DNA of 64,000 bases from Bacteroides pyogenes (GTDB lineage: Bacteria > Bacteroidota > Bacteroidia > Bacteroidales > Bacteroidaceae): assembly GCF_014196225.1 (NCBI RefSeq), contig NZ_JACIDI010000005.1:62001-126000 (forward strand). The letters run 5' to 3'. The notes below the pieces were generated by a model that saw only the letters and a program-made list of their open reading frames with translations, did not search any database and had not been told where the DNA came from. A program made the position numbers and the translations under genes. This document shows, one piece after another, positions 1 through 9,826 of this stretch. The first letter of the stretch is position 1, and every line of letters begins with the position of its first letter.

Positions 1-245
1 CCTCCCCGGTCGATATGATAGAGCGTTGCGCCGATAGCTCTCAGTTGTTCGTCACCGAGCAGCATATTGTTTTCCTTTCCGCTACGTCCTAATGTATATA
101 CGTGCGGATGTTCGCAAAATATAATCCCGTTCTCATACGTTTCTCCATGAGCTTTGGCGCGAACCACCCCGTCAAACCGTTCCGACTGGCGCTTCCACGC
201 CTCGCCGTACCCGATAAGTCCCCAATCAATAATTTCAGTTTTCAT
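1..245 (-). CDS. lipB: Octanoyltransferase LipB, N-terminal part (cut by window edge)
   Basis: Lipoyl(octanoyl) transferase moves octanoyl groups from acyl carrier protein to the lipoyl domains of glycine-cleavage H protein and 2-oxoacid dehydrogenases. The visible 81 codons begin MKTEIIDWGLIGYGEA and contain the family block EHPHVYTLGRSGKENNML, followed by the RGG that leads into the conserved active-site region. The C-terminal two thirds, with the catalytic Cys and Lys, lies outside the window. The start is the ATG at 245-243. It sits 70 bases downstream of the copper ATPase on the same strand, without a clear terminator between them. Identification is firm from the motif; activity cannot be judged from this fragment. 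Confidence 0.9.
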   Translation of the reverse strand, partial: MKTEIIDWGLIGYGEAWKRQSERFDGVVRAKAHGETYENGIIFCEHPHVYTLGRSGKENNMLLGDEQLRAIGATLYHIDRG

Positions 246-315
246 CAAAAACAAAAGTTATAAAAAATAATCCTTACATATCCTGCAAGAACAGGAGCGC
301 AAGAAAGCCCCCGGG

Positions 316-2529
316 CTACTTCCTTCTACTCAAACTCAATGAATTGAGTACCACACTCACACTCGAGAAAGCCATAGCGGCACTTGCCAGCATCGGATTC
401 AACAACAGCCCGCTTACGGGAAACAATACGCCGGCGGCAACGGGAATACCGATGAGGTTGTAAATGAAAGCCCAAAACAGATTCTGATGAATGAGGCGTA
501 CCGTTTGTCTCGACAGTTCAAAAGCTTTCGGGAGAAGTAACAAATCGGAAGTCATCAGCGTAACCATAGCCACATCCATTGCAATATCTGTTCCTTTCCC
601 CATTGCTATACTTACATCCGCCACCGCCAATGCCTGAGAATCATTGATGCCATCGCCCACCATCGCCACTTTTTTCCCTTGTTCCTGGAGTTGGCGCACA
701 AAACGCTCCTTCTCATCGGGCAGAGCATCTGCAATGAAATGACGAATACCCAGGCGGGAAGCGACTGCCGCACCTACACGCTGGCCGTCGCCCGTAAGCA
801 TATAAATTTCGATTCCTTGCCGTTGAAGTTCTTTTATAGCCTGGGCCGAAGTTGCTTTAACGGGATCTGCGACGGCAATAATGGCAAGGAGTTCACTTTC
901 ACGACCGAAATAGACAATTCCCTGCCCGTCAGCTTCGTATATGGCCAGCATTTCTGCCATCACATCGGGCAGAACGGCATTAAAATCTTTCAGGAACTTA
1001 TGGCTTCCCACCCAATAAACAGTCCCTTCACAAACCACTTTTACGCCTTTACCGGTTATACTTTCAAAACCCTCGAGAACAGCCGGGCGAACTCCCTCCT
1101 GTTCGCGGAGAACATCGACAATGGCTCCCGCAAGAGGATGTTCCGACTTCAATTCGGCTGCCAGCAATATGTTTTTGAATTGCACGTCCTGAGTCTGTGC
1201 CCACAACCATCCCGTAGCAGTAGGACGACCTTCCGTCAAAGTACCCGTTTTATCGAGAACTACCACATCGACTTTTCGCATCTGTTCCAAAGCTACGGCA
1301 TCTTTTATCAGAATGTGCCGACCGGCAGCTTTGCCTATTCCCACCATCAATGCGGTAGGAGTAGCCAAACCCAAAGCGCAGGGACAGGCTATGACCAAAA
1401 CGGATACGGCAGAGAGTACGGCGTAAGATATATATTCCTTGCCCCCGATGAGCAACCATAATATAAAAGTAAGAACCGACAAGCCAAGCACTACCGGAAC
1501 AAAAAAGCCCGTGATACGATCGACAATACGTTGTACCGGAGCTTTACTGCCCTGCGCATCCTGCACCATACGGATGATACGCGCCAATACCGTCTCTTCC
1601 CCTACCTGAGAGGCGGAGATAACAAAAGCTCCGCGCTGATTGATTGTCCCTGCCAATACTTTGTCACCTGCCTTCTTATCCACCGGAACAGGTTCGCCGC
1701 TAATCATGCTTTCATCCACATATGATTCGCCCTCGACAAGGATACCGTCTACCGGAATCTGCTCGCCCGGACGCACGACTACCGCATCTCCCACCTGCAA
1801 CTCTTCGATCAAAATTTCTTCCTCCGTGCCGTTTCTCACAATGCGGGCAACCTTAGGCTGCATCCCCATCAGTTTACGGATAGCTGCCGAAGTATTTCCT
1901 TTGGCGCGTTCCTCCATCAATTTGCCTGTCAGCACAAAGGCGATAATCACTGCAGAGGCCTCGTAATAGACATGAGGTTCCAGCCCCCGGGAATACCAGA
2001 ACTCAGGGAAAAACGTGTTGAACATGCTGAACAGAAAAGCGATGGAGGTGCTCAACGCTACCAACGTATCCATATTGCTGCGCCTTAATTTAGCCTGTTT
2101 CCATGCACCGGTAAAAAAAGGACTGCCGAAAAATATCATTACGGGAATGGTCAACAGCATTTGTATTTCATTGGAATACGGCAAATCCATCCATAGCATG
2201 GAAAACAGAAGCAACGGAACAACCAGAATCCATGCACCGATCACCCTCCGTTTCAGCCGGCGATAACGTTTCTGTTGTTCTTCCTCGCGACGCTTTTCTT
2301 TATGATTTTCTTCGATTATCAAATCGTATCCCGCCGCCAATATCGCCGCACGGATTTCTCCGGGTGTCAACTGTTCCTTTTCATAAGAGACATTCAAACT
2401 GCCCGTAGCAAAGTTGACAGAAGCATCCATTACCCCTGACAGTTTCTTTACAGTCTTTTCTACATTATTGGCGCATCCTGCACAATGCATGTTAAGCACA
2501 GGAAATATTTTTTTTACTATATTACTCAT
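316..2529 (-). CDS. copA: Copper-translocating P-type ATPase (P1B-1)
   Basis: Inner-membrane ATPase that pumps Cu(I) out of the cytoplasm. One N-terminal heavy-metal-associated domain (about residues 8-70) carries the metal site MHCAGC. The actuator loop has SGEP near residue 277. The CPC metal channel motif lies at 382-384 in [13 protein letters not shown]. The phosphorylated Asp is D426 in DKTGTLTEG, followed by the SEHPL nucleotide-binding motif and [10 protein letters not shown]. Late membrane helices contain the YN and SS residues typical of copper rather than zinc pumps ([15 protein letters not shown]). The 737-residue length is normal for a one-HMA pump. A TATCTTTG promoter element ends only 7 nt before the ATG. 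No CsoR/CueR-type regulator or chaperone gene is adjacent. Confidence 0.95.
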   Translation of the reverse strand: MSNIVKKIFPVLNMHCAGCANNVEKTVKKLSGVMDASVNFATGSLNVSYEKEQLTPGEIRAAILAAGYDLIIEENHKEKRREEEQQKRYRRLKRRVIGAWILVVPLLLFSMLWMDLPYSNEIQMLLTIPVMIFFGSPFFTGAWKQAKLRRSNMDTLVALSTSIAFLFSMFNTFFPEFWYSRGLEPHVYYEASAVIIAFVLTGKLMEERAKGNTSAAIRKLMGMQPKVARIVRNGTEEEILIEELQVGDAVVVRPGEQIPVDGILVEGESYVDESMISGEPVPVDKKAGDKVLAGTINQRGAFVISASQVGEETVLARIIRMVQDAQGSKAPVQRIVDRITGFFVPVVLGLSVLTFILWLLIGGKEYISYAVLSAVSVLVIACPCALGLATPTALMVGIGKAAGRHILIKDAVALEQMRKVDVVVLDKTGTLTEGRPTATGWLWAQTQDVQFKNILLAAELKSEHPLAGAIVDVLREQEGVRPAVLEGFESITGKGVKVVCEGTVYWVGSHKFLKDFNAVLPDVMAEMLAIYEADGQGIVYFGRESELLAIIAVADPVKATSAQAIKELQRQGIEIYMLTGDGQRVGAAVASRLGIRHFIADALPDEKERFVRQLQEQGKKVAMVGDGINDSQALAVADVSIAMGKGTDIAMDVAMVTLMTSDLLLLPKAFELSRQTVRLIHQNLFWAFIYNLIGIPVAAGVLFPVSGLLLNPMLASAAMAFSSVSVVLNSLSLSRRK

Positions 2530-2536
2530 ATTTACA

Positions 2537-2544
2537 AAGATAAT
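2537..2544 (-). promoter_or_regulatory. -7 promoter element of the copper ATPase gene
   Basis: On the minus strand the sequence reads TATCTTTG, an exact match to the Bacteroides -7 consensus TAnnTTTG. Only 7 nt separate it from the ATG, so the predicted mRNA has almost no leader. I see no clear TTTG -33 box at the right distance. Confidence 0.5.
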
Positions 2545-2661
2545 GAGAAATTAGCGGCATAGAATATTTTTTTGCTTTTTTTATTCGTTGTATCCGTTTA
2601 TTATCTATATTTGTCGATAAGGAACAATGCGGTAAAAGTTGTAATTATAAGAAAAACGATA

Positions 2662-3510
2662 ATGAACAAACAATATGTCAGCCTGTTTGCGTTTATACTT
2701 TCGGTAAGTATTTATTTATCATCTTGCCACGACAAGATGAACAAAAATACGGGTGTTCTGCGCTTTGACAGCATCCGGATAAATGAAACCGCACATCTTT
2801 TCAACGACACAGGCAAACCGGCATGTAATATAAGAATAGGATTCACTTATCCAGTGAGATCTTCGGACCCGATATTGAAAGACAGCCTGAATAAATATTT
2901 CATTTCCATCTGCTTCGGTGATAAGTTTTCCGGAGAAAAACCGGAAGACGTAATCAATCAATACACCCGGAACTACATAGACGAGTACCGTCGCGATTTA
3001 GAACCTATGTATCTTGAAGATGAAAAGGATAAAAATAACGATTCATCCATAAGAACGTGGTATTCTTATTATAAGAATATAGAAAGCCATGTGCAACTTT
3101 ACAGGAACGACCTTTTGGTTTATCGTGTAGACTACAATGAATATACGGGTGGTGCGCACGGAATGTATACTACCATGTATGTAAACATGGATCTCGCTCT
3201 GATAAGACCTCTCCTCCTCGAAGATCTTTTCATTGCCGGATACCAGGAACCGCTGACAGAGTTGATATGGAATCAATTAATGGCTGACAATCGAGTAACG
3301 ACTCGTGAAGCATTGGAGGATCTCGGATATGGTTCTACCGGAGAAATCATTCCCACCGAAAATTTTTATTTAGACACAAAAGGTATCACCTTTCATTACA
3401 ATGTATATGACATCACTCCGTATTCCATGGGTGCGGTAGAAGTCACACTCCCGTTTGACGCCATAAGACACTTATTAGGAAATAATCCTATTTTAAAAGA
3501 TTTATGTTAA
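2662..3510 (+). CDS. DUF3298 (RsiV/PdaC-like) lipoprotein
   Basis: Predicted lipoprotein of 282 residues. It starts MNKQYVSLFAFILSVSIYL and has a lipobox-like LSSC near residue 19. The C-terminal half shows the DUF3298 signature YTGGAHGMYTTMYVN followed by LLLEDLF, as in the extracytoplasmic domain of RsiV and PdaC. No catalytic role can be read from the sequence. An upstream in-frame start at 2572 would place 30 odd residues before the signal peptide and would overlap the promoter-like TATATTTG at 2606-2613, so the ATG at 2662 is preferred. It is divergent from the copper ATPase and about 55 bases ahead of rsmG. The substrate or partner is unknown. Confidence 0.75.
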   Translation: MNKQYVSLFAFILSVSIYLSSCHDKMNKNTGVLRFDSIRINETAHLFNDTGKPACNIRIGFTYPVRSSDPILKDSLNKYFISICFGDKFSGEKPEDVINQYTRNYIDEYRRDLEPMYLEDEKDKNNDSSIRTWYSYYKNIESHVQLYRNDLLVYRVDYNEYTGGAHGMYTTMYVNMDLALIRPLLLEDLFIAGYQEPLTELIWNQLMADNRVTTREALEDLGYGSTGEIIPTENFYLDTKGITFHYNVYDITPYSMGAVEVTLPFDAIRHLLGNNPILKDLC

Positions 3511-3565
3511 CCCTCAATTAAGAATGCAAGGTATTAAATAATTTGTAATTTGTATAACTGAAAAA

Positions 3566-4186
3566 GTGGAAATCATACTCAATTATTTTCCGGACCTGAC
3601 GGAAGAGCAACGCAGACAATTTGCCGCTCTATACGACCTTTACATCGATTGGAATTCAAAAATCAACGTGATCTCTCGTAAAGATATAGAAAACCTGTAC
3701 GAACATCACGTACTTCATTCATTGGGCATTGCAAAATTCGCAAATTTCCGTCCCGGAACCGCAATCATGGATTTAGGCACGGGAGGCGGTTTCCCGGGCA
3801 TCCCTTTGTCTATTTTATTCCCCGAAGTGAAATTCCATTTGGTAGACAGCATTGGTAAAAAAGTACGGGTGGCTACCGAAGTGGCCAACGCAATCGGGTT
3901 GAAGAATGCAACTTTCCGCCACGCTCGCGCCGAAGAAGAAAAGCGGAAGTTCGATTTTGTTATCAGCCGTGCCGTAATGCCCTTGGCGGATTTAGTAAAG
4001 ATTATTCAGAAAAACATATCTTCCAAACAGCAGAATTCCCTCCCCAACGGGTTGATTTGCCTGAAAGGAGGTGAATTAGAACATGAAACGATGTCGTTCA
4101 GGCATAAAACGGTGATTCATAGCCTGAGCAACGACTTTAAGGAAGAATTCTTTCAAACAAAGAAAGTAGTATATGTGCCAATATAA
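3566..4186 (+). CDS. rsmG: 16S rRNA (guanine-N7) methyltransferase RsmG (GidB)
   Basis: SAM-dependent methyltransferase that modifies G527 (E. coli numbering) of 16S rRNA. The SAM-binding glycine motif DLGTGGGFPGIPL begins at residue 69, preceded by the family block INVISRKDIENLYEHHVLHSL and followed by DSIGKKVRV and the ISRAV segment. The 206-residue length is usual. The start appears to be GTG at 3566; no ATG lies nearby in frame before the conserved N-terminus. The next gene, an MBL hydrolase, begins 21 bases downstream, so co-transcription is likely. Confidence 0.93.
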   Translation: MEIILNYFPDLTEEQRRQFAALYDLYIDWNSKINVISRKDIENLYEHHVLHSLGIAKFANFRPGTAIMDLGTGGGFPGIPLSILFPEVKFHLVDSIGKKVRVATEVANAIGLKNATFRHARAEEEKRKFDFVISRAVMPLADLVKIIQKNISSKQQNSLPNGLICLKGGELEHETMSFRHKTVIHSLSNDFKEEFFQTKKVVYVPI

Positions 4187-4207
4187 AACGATACCCCGGT
4201 AAAAGCC

Positions 4208-4849
4208 ATGAAAATAAAAAGATTCGAATTCAATATGTTTCCCGTAAACTGCTATGTAGTATGGGATGAAACTAAAGAGGCAGTTGTTATCGACCCCGGT
4301 TGTTTCTACGAAGAAGAGAAACAAAAACTCAAGAGATTCATACAAGATAATGAATTGAGTGTAAAACATCTGCTAAACACACATCTTCATCTCGACCATA
4401 TCTTCGGAAATCCTTTTATGTTCAAAGAATTCGGCTTATCGGCCGAAGCCAATAAAGCAGACGAATACTGGATCGATGAGGCTCCTAAGCAAAGCCGGAT
4501 GTTCGGATTCCAGCTACAGGAAGCCCCCGTGCCGTTGGGAAAATATCTGCACGACGGAGATATAATTACTTTCGGGAACACGCGATTGGAAGCGATACAT
4601 GTACCGGGACATTCGCCGGGAAGCCTGGTGTATTATTGCAAAGAAGAGAATTGCATGTTCTCCGGCGATGTATTATTCCAAGGCAGCATCGGACGGGCCG
4701 ACTTGGCAGGAGGTAACTTCGACGAGCTGATCGATCACATTTGCAGCCGTCTGTTTATCCTTCCCAACGAAACGGTCGTTTATCCCGGACACGGCGCACC
4801 CACGACTATCGGAATGGAAAAATCGGAAAATCCTTTTTTTAGAAAATAA
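4208..4849 (+). CDS. MBL-fold metallo-hydrolase (glyoxalase II-like)
   Basis: Metallo-beta-lactamase-fold hydrolase of 213 residues. The zinc-binding motif THLHLDH lies near residues 57-63, with the downstream ligands in HVPGHSPGS, FSGDVLF and YPGHG. This set matches the glyoxalase II-like subgroup that hydrolyses thioesters, although the substrate cannot be told from sequence. There is no signal peptide, so it is cytoplasmic. It lies between rsmG and gcvP on the same strand with short gaps and probably shares their transcript. Glyoxalase II proper usually has an extra C-terminal domain that is absent here, so a general hydrolase is the safer name. Confidence 0.88.
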   Translation: MKIKRFEFNMFPVNCYVVWDETKEAVVIDPGCFYEEEKQKLKRFIQDNELSVKHLLNTHLHLDHIFGNPFMFKEFGLSAEANKADEYWIDEAPKQSRMFGFQLQEAPVPLGKYLHDGDIITFGNTRLEAIHVPGHSPGSLVYYCKEENCMFSGDVLFQGSIGRADLAGGNFDELIDHICSRLFILPNETVVYPGHGAPTTIGMEKSENPFFRK

Positions 4850-4914
4850 CCAATAACATCTCTCCGGCCATGTCCGAAAGGAAAACCGGAAAGACAAAAA
4901 ACTCTATTACCCAT

Positions 4915-7764
4915 ATGAAAACCGATTTGTTATCTGGCCGTCATATCGGCATCAACGATCAAGACATTTCTCTGATGCTCCGCAAAGTCGGTGTGAGCTC
5001 ATTGGACGAACTGATTGAAAAAACAATTCCCGCCAACATCAGGCTGAAGAAACCTCTGGCTTTGCCTGCGCCGCTTTCGGAGCACCAATTCCGCAAACAT
5101 ATCGCGGGATTGGCAAGAAAGAATAAAAAATATGCCACCTATATCGGAATGGGCTGGTATGACACGATTACTCCGGCGGTTATCCAACGGAATGTTTTTG
5201 AGAATCCCGTATGGTACACCTCGTATACTCCTTATCAGGCCGAAGTATCTCAGGGAAGACTGGAAGCGTTGATAAATTTTCAAACAGCCGTTTCCGATCT
5301 TACAGCCATGCCACTTGCCAACAGCTCCCTGCTCGATGAAGCAACCGCCGCGGCCGAAGCTGTAAGCATGATGTACACATTACGCTCCCGCGCACAGCAA
5401 AAAGCCGAAGCCAACGTAGTTTTTGTGGACGAGAACATTTTCCCGCAAACATTGGCGGTGATGACCACGCGCGCCATTCCGCAAGGCATCGAACTTCGTG
5501 TAGGAAAATACAAGGAGTTCGAACCTTCGGCAGACGTGTTTGCCTGCATCCTGCAATACCCCAATGCCAACGGAAACGCAGAAGACTATGCAGAGTTCAC
5601 GCAAAAGGCGCATGCAGCCGATTGCAAAGTCGCCGTAGCGGCCGATCTGCTGAGCCTGGCTCTATTGACTCCTCCGGGAGAATGGGGAGCGGACATCGTA
5701 TTCGGAACAACCCAACGCTTCGGCATACCTTTGTTTTACGGAGGACCTTCGGCAGCTTATTTTGCAACGCGCGACGAATACAAACGGAACGTACCGGGAC
5801 GCATCATCGGGCAATCGAAAGACAAATACGGGAAAACATGTTACCGGATGGCTTTGCAGACACGCGAACAGCACATCAAACGCGAAAAGGCGACTTCCAA
5901 TATCTGCACCGCCCAGGCATTATTGGCCACAATGGCAGGCTTTTATGCCGTTTATCACGGGCAGGAAGGAATCAGAAGCATCGCTTCGCGCATTCACAGT
6001 ACAGCCGTATTTCTTGAAAAGCAGATTTCGCAATTCGGTTATAGACAAATCAATGCGCAATACTTCGATACTTTGCGCTTCGAGCTTCCGGAGCAAGTTT
6101 CCGCACAGCAAATTCGCACCATCGCTCTCAGCAAAGAGGTGAATCTCCGTTATTACGATCATGGCGACGTAGGCTTCAGCATCAATGAAACAACCGATCT
6201 GGAAGCGGTCAACGTGCTGCTTTCCGTATTTGCCATCGCAGCCGGAAAAGATTATCAGAAAGCCGACGATATACCTGCCTTATGCAATATCGACCCGAAA
6301 CTGCGACGGACAAGCCCGTTCCTGACGCACGAAGTGTTCTGCAAATACCATACGGAAACGGAAATGATGCGTTACATCAAACGCTTGGACCGGAAAGATA
6401 TTTCGCTGGCACATTCGATGATTTCGCTGGGTTCGTGTACGATGAAACTCAACGCGGCGTCGGAAATGCTTCCGCTAAGCATGCCCGAACTAATGGGCAT
6501 ACATCCGTTGGTTCCCGAAGATCAGGCGGAAGGATACCGTGAGCTGATACGAAACTTAAGCGACGACCTGAAGACCATTACCGGATTTGCCGGAGTAAGC
6601 TTGCAGCCGAATTCGGGAGCGGCCGGCGAATATACGGGACTGCGCGTAATCCATAGTTACCTCGAAAGCATCGGACAAGGACACCGCAGGAAAATACTGA
6701 TTCCGGCGTCGGCTCACGGAACGAATCCGGCATCCGCCATACAAGCCGGATTTACTACGGTAATCTGTGCCTGCGACGAGCACGGAAACGTAGACATGAA
6801 CGACCTGCGCGCCAAGGTGGAAGAGAATAAAGACGAATTGGCTGCTTTAATGATCACATATCCTTCCACACACGGTATTTTCGAAACAGAAATCAAAGAA
6901 ATCTGTGAGATCGTTCATGCTTGCGGCGCGCAAGTCTACATGGATGGAGCCAACATGAACGCGCAGGTGGGACTCACGAACCCCGGCTTTATCGGAGCAG
7001 ACGTCTGCCACCTGAACCTGCACAAAACATTCGCTATTCCTCATGGCGGAGGCGGCCCGGGCGTAGGTCCCATCGGCGTGGCCGAACATCTGGTTCCTTT
7101 CTTGCCGGGACACACATTATTCGGCGACACTCACAATCAAGTCTCGTCGGCTCCGTTCGGCAGTGCGGGAGTACTCGCCATCACTTACGGATATATCCGC
7201 ATGATGGGCACAGAAGGACTGACGCAAGCTACCCAAACGGCCATCCTGAATGCCAATTATTTAGCCGCCTGCCTGCAAGACACGTACGGCATCGTGTATC
7301 GTGGAGCCAATGGTTTCGTAGGCCATGAGATGATTCTGGAATGCCGAAAGATACATGAAGAAACCGGCATCACGGAGAATGATATCGCCAAGCGGTTGAT
7401 GGACTACGGTTATCACGCTCCTACCCTCTCTTTCCCCGTTCACGGAACATTGATGATCGAACCGACCGAAAGCGAAAGTCTGGCCGAACTGAACAATTTT
7501 ATAGACGTCATGCAAAACATCTGGAAAGAAATTCAGGAGGTGAAAAGCGGAGAAGCAGAAAAGGAAGACAACGTATTGGTAAACGCTCCGCATCCCGAAT
7601 ACGAAATTGTAGGCGAAGAATGGAAACATGGCTATACCCGTGAAAAAGCCGCTTATCCGATAGATAGTGTGCGCGAAAACAAGTTCTGGGTCAATGTGGC
7701 GCGTGTAGACAACACGTTGGGAGACCGAAAATTGCTTCCGACCCGCTATGGAACATTCGATTAA
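4915..7764 (+). CDS. gcvP: Glycine dehydrogenase (decarboxylating), P protein of glycine cleavage
   Basis: PLP enzyme that decarboxylates glycine and passes the aminomethyl group to the lipoyl-H protein. It is the long single-chain form, with the P1-like half followed by the P2-like half. The PLP lysine lies in LNLHKTFAIPHGGGGPG (about residue 704), and SLGSCTMKLNA marks the start of the second half. The chosen ATG at 4915 gives 949 residues, beginning MKTDLLSGRHIGIND, which fits the family. An in-frame ATG at 4870 would add 15 residues without conserved character. The gcvT, gcvH and lpd partners are not in this window; lipB, needed to lipoylate GcvH, is at the left edge but on the other strand. 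A perfect hairpin follows at 7801. Confidence 0.96.
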   Translation: MKTDLLSGRHIGINDQDISLMLRKVGVSSLDELIEKTIPANIRLKKPLALPAPLSEHQFRKHIAGLARKNKKYATYIGMGWYDTITPAVIQRNVFENPVWYTSYTPYQAEVSQGRLEALINFQTAVSDLTAMPLANSSLLDEATAAAEAVSMMYTLRSRAQQKAEANVVFVDENIFPQTLAVMTTRAIPQGIELRVGKYKEFEPSADVFACILQYPNANGNAEDYAEFTQKAHAADCKVAVAADLLSLALLTPPGEWGADIVFGTTQRFGIPLFYGGPSAAYFATRDEYKRNVPGRIIGQSKDKYGKTCYRMALQTREQHIKREKATSNICTAQALLATMAGFYAVYHGQEGIRSIASRIHSTAVFLEKQISQFGYRQINAQYFDTLRFELPEQVSAQQIRTIALSKEVNLRYYDHGDVGFSINETTDLEAVNVLLSVFAIAAGKDYQKADDIPALCNIDPKLRRTSPFLTHEVFCKYHTETEMMRYIKRLDRKDISLAHSMISLGSCTMKLNAASEMLPLSMPELMGIHPLVPEDQAEGYRELIRNLSDDLKTITGFAGVSLQPNSGAAGEYTGLRVIHSYLESIGQGHRRKILIPASAHGTNPASAIQAGFTTVICACDEHGNVDMNDLRAKVEENKDELAALMITYPSTHGIFETEIKEICEIVHACGAQVYMDGANMNAQVGLTNPGFIGADVCHLNLHKTFAIPHGGGGPGVGPIGVAEHLVPFLPGHTLFGDTHNQVSSAPFGSAGVLAITYGYIRMMGTEGLTQATQTAILNANYLAACLQDTYGIVYRGANGFVGHEMILECRKIHEETGITENDIAKRLMDYGYHAPTLSFPVHGTLMIEPTESESLAELNNFIDVMQNIWKEIQEVKSGEAEKEDNVLVNAPHPEYEIVGEEWKHGYTREKAAYPIDSVRENKFWVNVARVDNTLGDRKLLPTRYGTFD

Positions 7765-7800
7765 AAGATCGTGAAGCAACCTCGACAGCAATTCCGCAAT

Positions 7801-7833
7801 TTATGGTTCGGACGTTTTCCGCCCGAACCATAA
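7801..7833 (+). terminator. Hairpin after gcvP
   Basis: Perfect 11-bp stem TTATGGTTCGG / CCGAACCATAA with an 11-nt loop, 36 bases after the gcvP stop. It is followed by an A-run rather than a T-run on the plus strand, so it is a weak intrinsic terminator or a 3'-end stabilising hairpin. Confidence 0.6.
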
Positions 7834-7880
7834 AAAATGCTTTGCCGCAGGTGGTTGTCAAAGACATGAAGAGGTGGTAA

Positions 7881-7967
7881 AAAAAGCCCGCCGTGTTTTT
7901 TTCAAAGCCCGCCGTGTTTGATTTCAAAGCCCGCCGCCTTTTTTTCAAAGACGGCAGGCTTTTTTTA
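7881..7967. repeat. GC-rich AAAGCCCGCCG repeat cluster, copy A
   Basis: Three head-to-tail copies of a CAAAGCCCGCCG core separated by T-rich spacers, then an inverted version (ACGGCAGGC) followed by seven T's. The last copy and the inverted copy can form a stem with a T-run, so the right end may terminate plus-strand transcripts or insulate gcvP from the convergent nitroreductase gene. A 37-nt stretch from 7909 is identical to one in the repeat-rich gap at 46963-46999. No gene lies here. Confidence 0.7.
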
Positions 7968-8068
7968 TTGTTCTTTTCTCCAAACGACAAGGTGCTGTTT
8001 CCGGCAATCTTTTCTTCCCGCAAACCGCTGAGAAAGCAGGAAACAAAACGTGGAAACAACGGGAAAGT

Positions 8069-8638
8069 TTATCTCACGATCGTAATACTGCCTGCTTTCA
8101 CAACCTTTTCTTTCAGCGGAACAAGCGGGTCGGCATATCCCAAAGCAACACATCCGTACACCCGGTGATGGGTAGGTACGCCCAAAGCAGTCAGCAACTC
8201 GCGCACTTCATAATCATCGCAGACAGTACCCGGCTGGTTGATCCAGCAAGAGCCGATGCCCAACGAGTGAGCGGCCAGAAACATATTCTCTATGGCACAG
8301 GCACAATCCATCGAAGCCCACCATTGGACAGGTTCATTAGACACAATAACCAATGCCGGAGCATGGTAATAACAGCAATAGTTTTCATTGTGTCCGCGCT
8401 CTTGCAAACGCGGGTCGTCACTTTTGGCAAATGCCCCTTTAATGCGACGATTCAGCTCTTTCAACTTTTCAGCATCCTGAATGGCTGTGAAATGCCACGT
8501 TTCGTAGTGCATTCCGTTCGGTGCGTATGTAGCCGCTTCCAGAATCAATTGCAAATCCTCCTCAGCTACCGGCTGTGAAGTATAGGCACGGATGCTGCGC
8601 CGTGTCTTTATATTCTCTAAAACTTCATTTGTCTTCAT
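8069..8638 (-). CDS. Nitroreductase family protein
   Basis: FMN-dependent NAD(P)H oxidoreductase of the nitroreductase fold, 189 residues. The N-terminal motif TRRSIRAYTSQPV supplies the FMN-phosphate-binding arginines. ATYAPNGMHYETWHF follows, and the C-terminal LGIGSCWINQPG and GYAD blocks are also typical. The natural substrate (quinone, flavin or nitro compound) cannot be predicted. It is cytoplasmic with no signal peptide. It ends about 100 bases from repeat cluster A and is the last gene on the strand that also carries the HpaII-like gene. A gap of 70 bases separates those two. Confidence 0.9.
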   Translation of the reverse strand: MKTNEVLENIKTRRSIRAYTSQPVAEEDLQLILEAATYAPNGMHYETWHFTAIQDAEKLKELNRRIKGAFAKSDDPRLQERGHNENYCCYYHAPALVIVSNEPVQWWASMDCACAIENMFLAAHSLGIGSCWINQPGTVCDDYEVRELLTALGVPTHHRVYGCVALGYADPLVPLKEKVVKAGSITIVR

Positions 8639-8708
8639 TGGCTTATATCATATTATACGTATAAATAACTATGTCAACAATAGCAGGTTTCACCCATTCA
8701 TCCCGTTT

Positions 8709-9791
8709 CTATCGCTTCACCAGTCCTATCTTCGCATTCAGTTTGAAATAATAAACGCCGTTTTCTTTCTCCAGAAAGCCGTATTTGTCTTTTTCCACAG
8801 CACCTTTTTCGAATCGGGTATTCATAAAGAGAAAATCTTCCATCGTTTGTTTCTCCGAGCGATGGTAACAAAGCACATCTCCGTTTCCATTCACCAGCAA
8901 CATGCCTTCAACGGCAGAATCCTGACCATTGTATATTTTGGCCGGACGCATGCCCAAAGCCAATGCCATGAGGAATTGCTTCATCTTAAATTCGTAAAAG
9001 CCGTGTTTATTGATTAGCTCCTCTTTTATCTTTAAAGGATTCGCCTGTTTGATAACCTCCGTAAGTTCGTGTACTCGGGTAATGCCGTCCAAGTGCATGA
9101 GCCGCACCATTTCCGTAAGAATGCGAGGAAAATGCAAATCGATCATCAGCAGATTGCTCCGAAAAACGCGGTCGGCCACATCGGCATACTTGAGCACTCC
9201 TCCCAAACGTTCGATCATCATCATCCGCTCGGCCACTTCATTCGGCGATTCGGGCAAAGCATTAATTTTATTCACCGTAGGAGTAGCAAACTTCACCCCG
9301 CTCTGTTCGAGCTTCAGGTTCGCCGCACGTCCGCCATCCAACAGAGGATTCATCGCACCTAAACGCGAGCGGACACTGAAACCGCACAACGGTGCCTCCG
9401 GATGCCAAAAAGAAATGGAAAAATCGGTACGGTCTTCGGTTCGTGCCTCCAGATCGAATATGGAAACCGTATCCAGAAACTCTTCCACTCCTTCGGGAGA
9501 AACCACATCATTGCTTGCGGATGCCTTCACCGCTTGCAATATCAGATCCGCCACAGCTCCGAAGTCTTCGCGCGGAATGCGCACGGAGCCTTTTTCACTT
9601 TCCATACGCACGCTTTCTTTTTCAATATAGTAACGGCGGGGGCCATCGTGCTCTTCTCGCAGAATCATTGCCACAGGCCGGTTCATATCGTCCGGCTTTG
9701 CTTCGGCCGTTCCCAGAGCCACTGTTCCATTGGCTAAGAGACGGAAAAAAGCATAAAGTTCGCACCACTCTTTTTTAGTTGCTTCAAACAT
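8709..9791 (-). CDS. HpaII-family restriction endonuclease homologue (orphan)
   Basis: 360-residue protein that resembles the type II enzyme R.HpaII (CCGG) along its length. The N-terminal TKKEWCELYAFFRLLANG corresponds to the conserved EWSELY start of that family. The central TDFSISFWHPEAPLCGFSV is the likely PD-(D/E)xK core, and the C-terminus shares FLMALALGMRPA and NGDVLCYH. Where I expect the catalytic Lys (GFSIKS in the family as I remember it), this protein has Arg (GFSVRS). No DNA methyltransferase gene lies anywhere in the window. An in-frame start at 9818 would add nine residues. yigZ ends 35 bases upstream, so the two may be co-transcribed. Family assignment is from pattern memory. 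Confidence 0.7.
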   Translation of the reverse strand: MFEATKKEWCELYAFFRLLANGTVALGTAEAKPDDMNRPVAMILREEHDGPRRYYIEKESVRMESEKGSVRIPREDFGAVADLILQAVKASASNDVVSPEGVEEFLDTVSIFDLEARTEDRTDFSISFWHPEAPLCGFSVRSRLGAMNPLLDGGRAANLKLEQSGVKFATPTVNKINALPESPNEVAERMMMIERLGGVLKYADVADRVFRSNLLMIDLHFPRILTEMVRLMHLDGITRVHELTEVIKQANPLKIKEELINKHGFYEFKMKQFLMALALGMRPAKIYNGQDSAVEGMLLVNGNGDVLCYHRSEKQTMEDFLFMNTRFEKGAVEKDKYGFLEKENGVYYFKLNAKIGLVKR

Positions 9792-9826
9792 TGTGAATTG
9801 TGAGTTTTTAATTATCATTTAAAAAG

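Noticed and set aside
679..1461. 260-codon open frame on the plus strand across the copper ATPase gene
   Set aside because: It is antisense to well-conserved CopA motifs (DKTGT, CPC), and its translation shows no family features.
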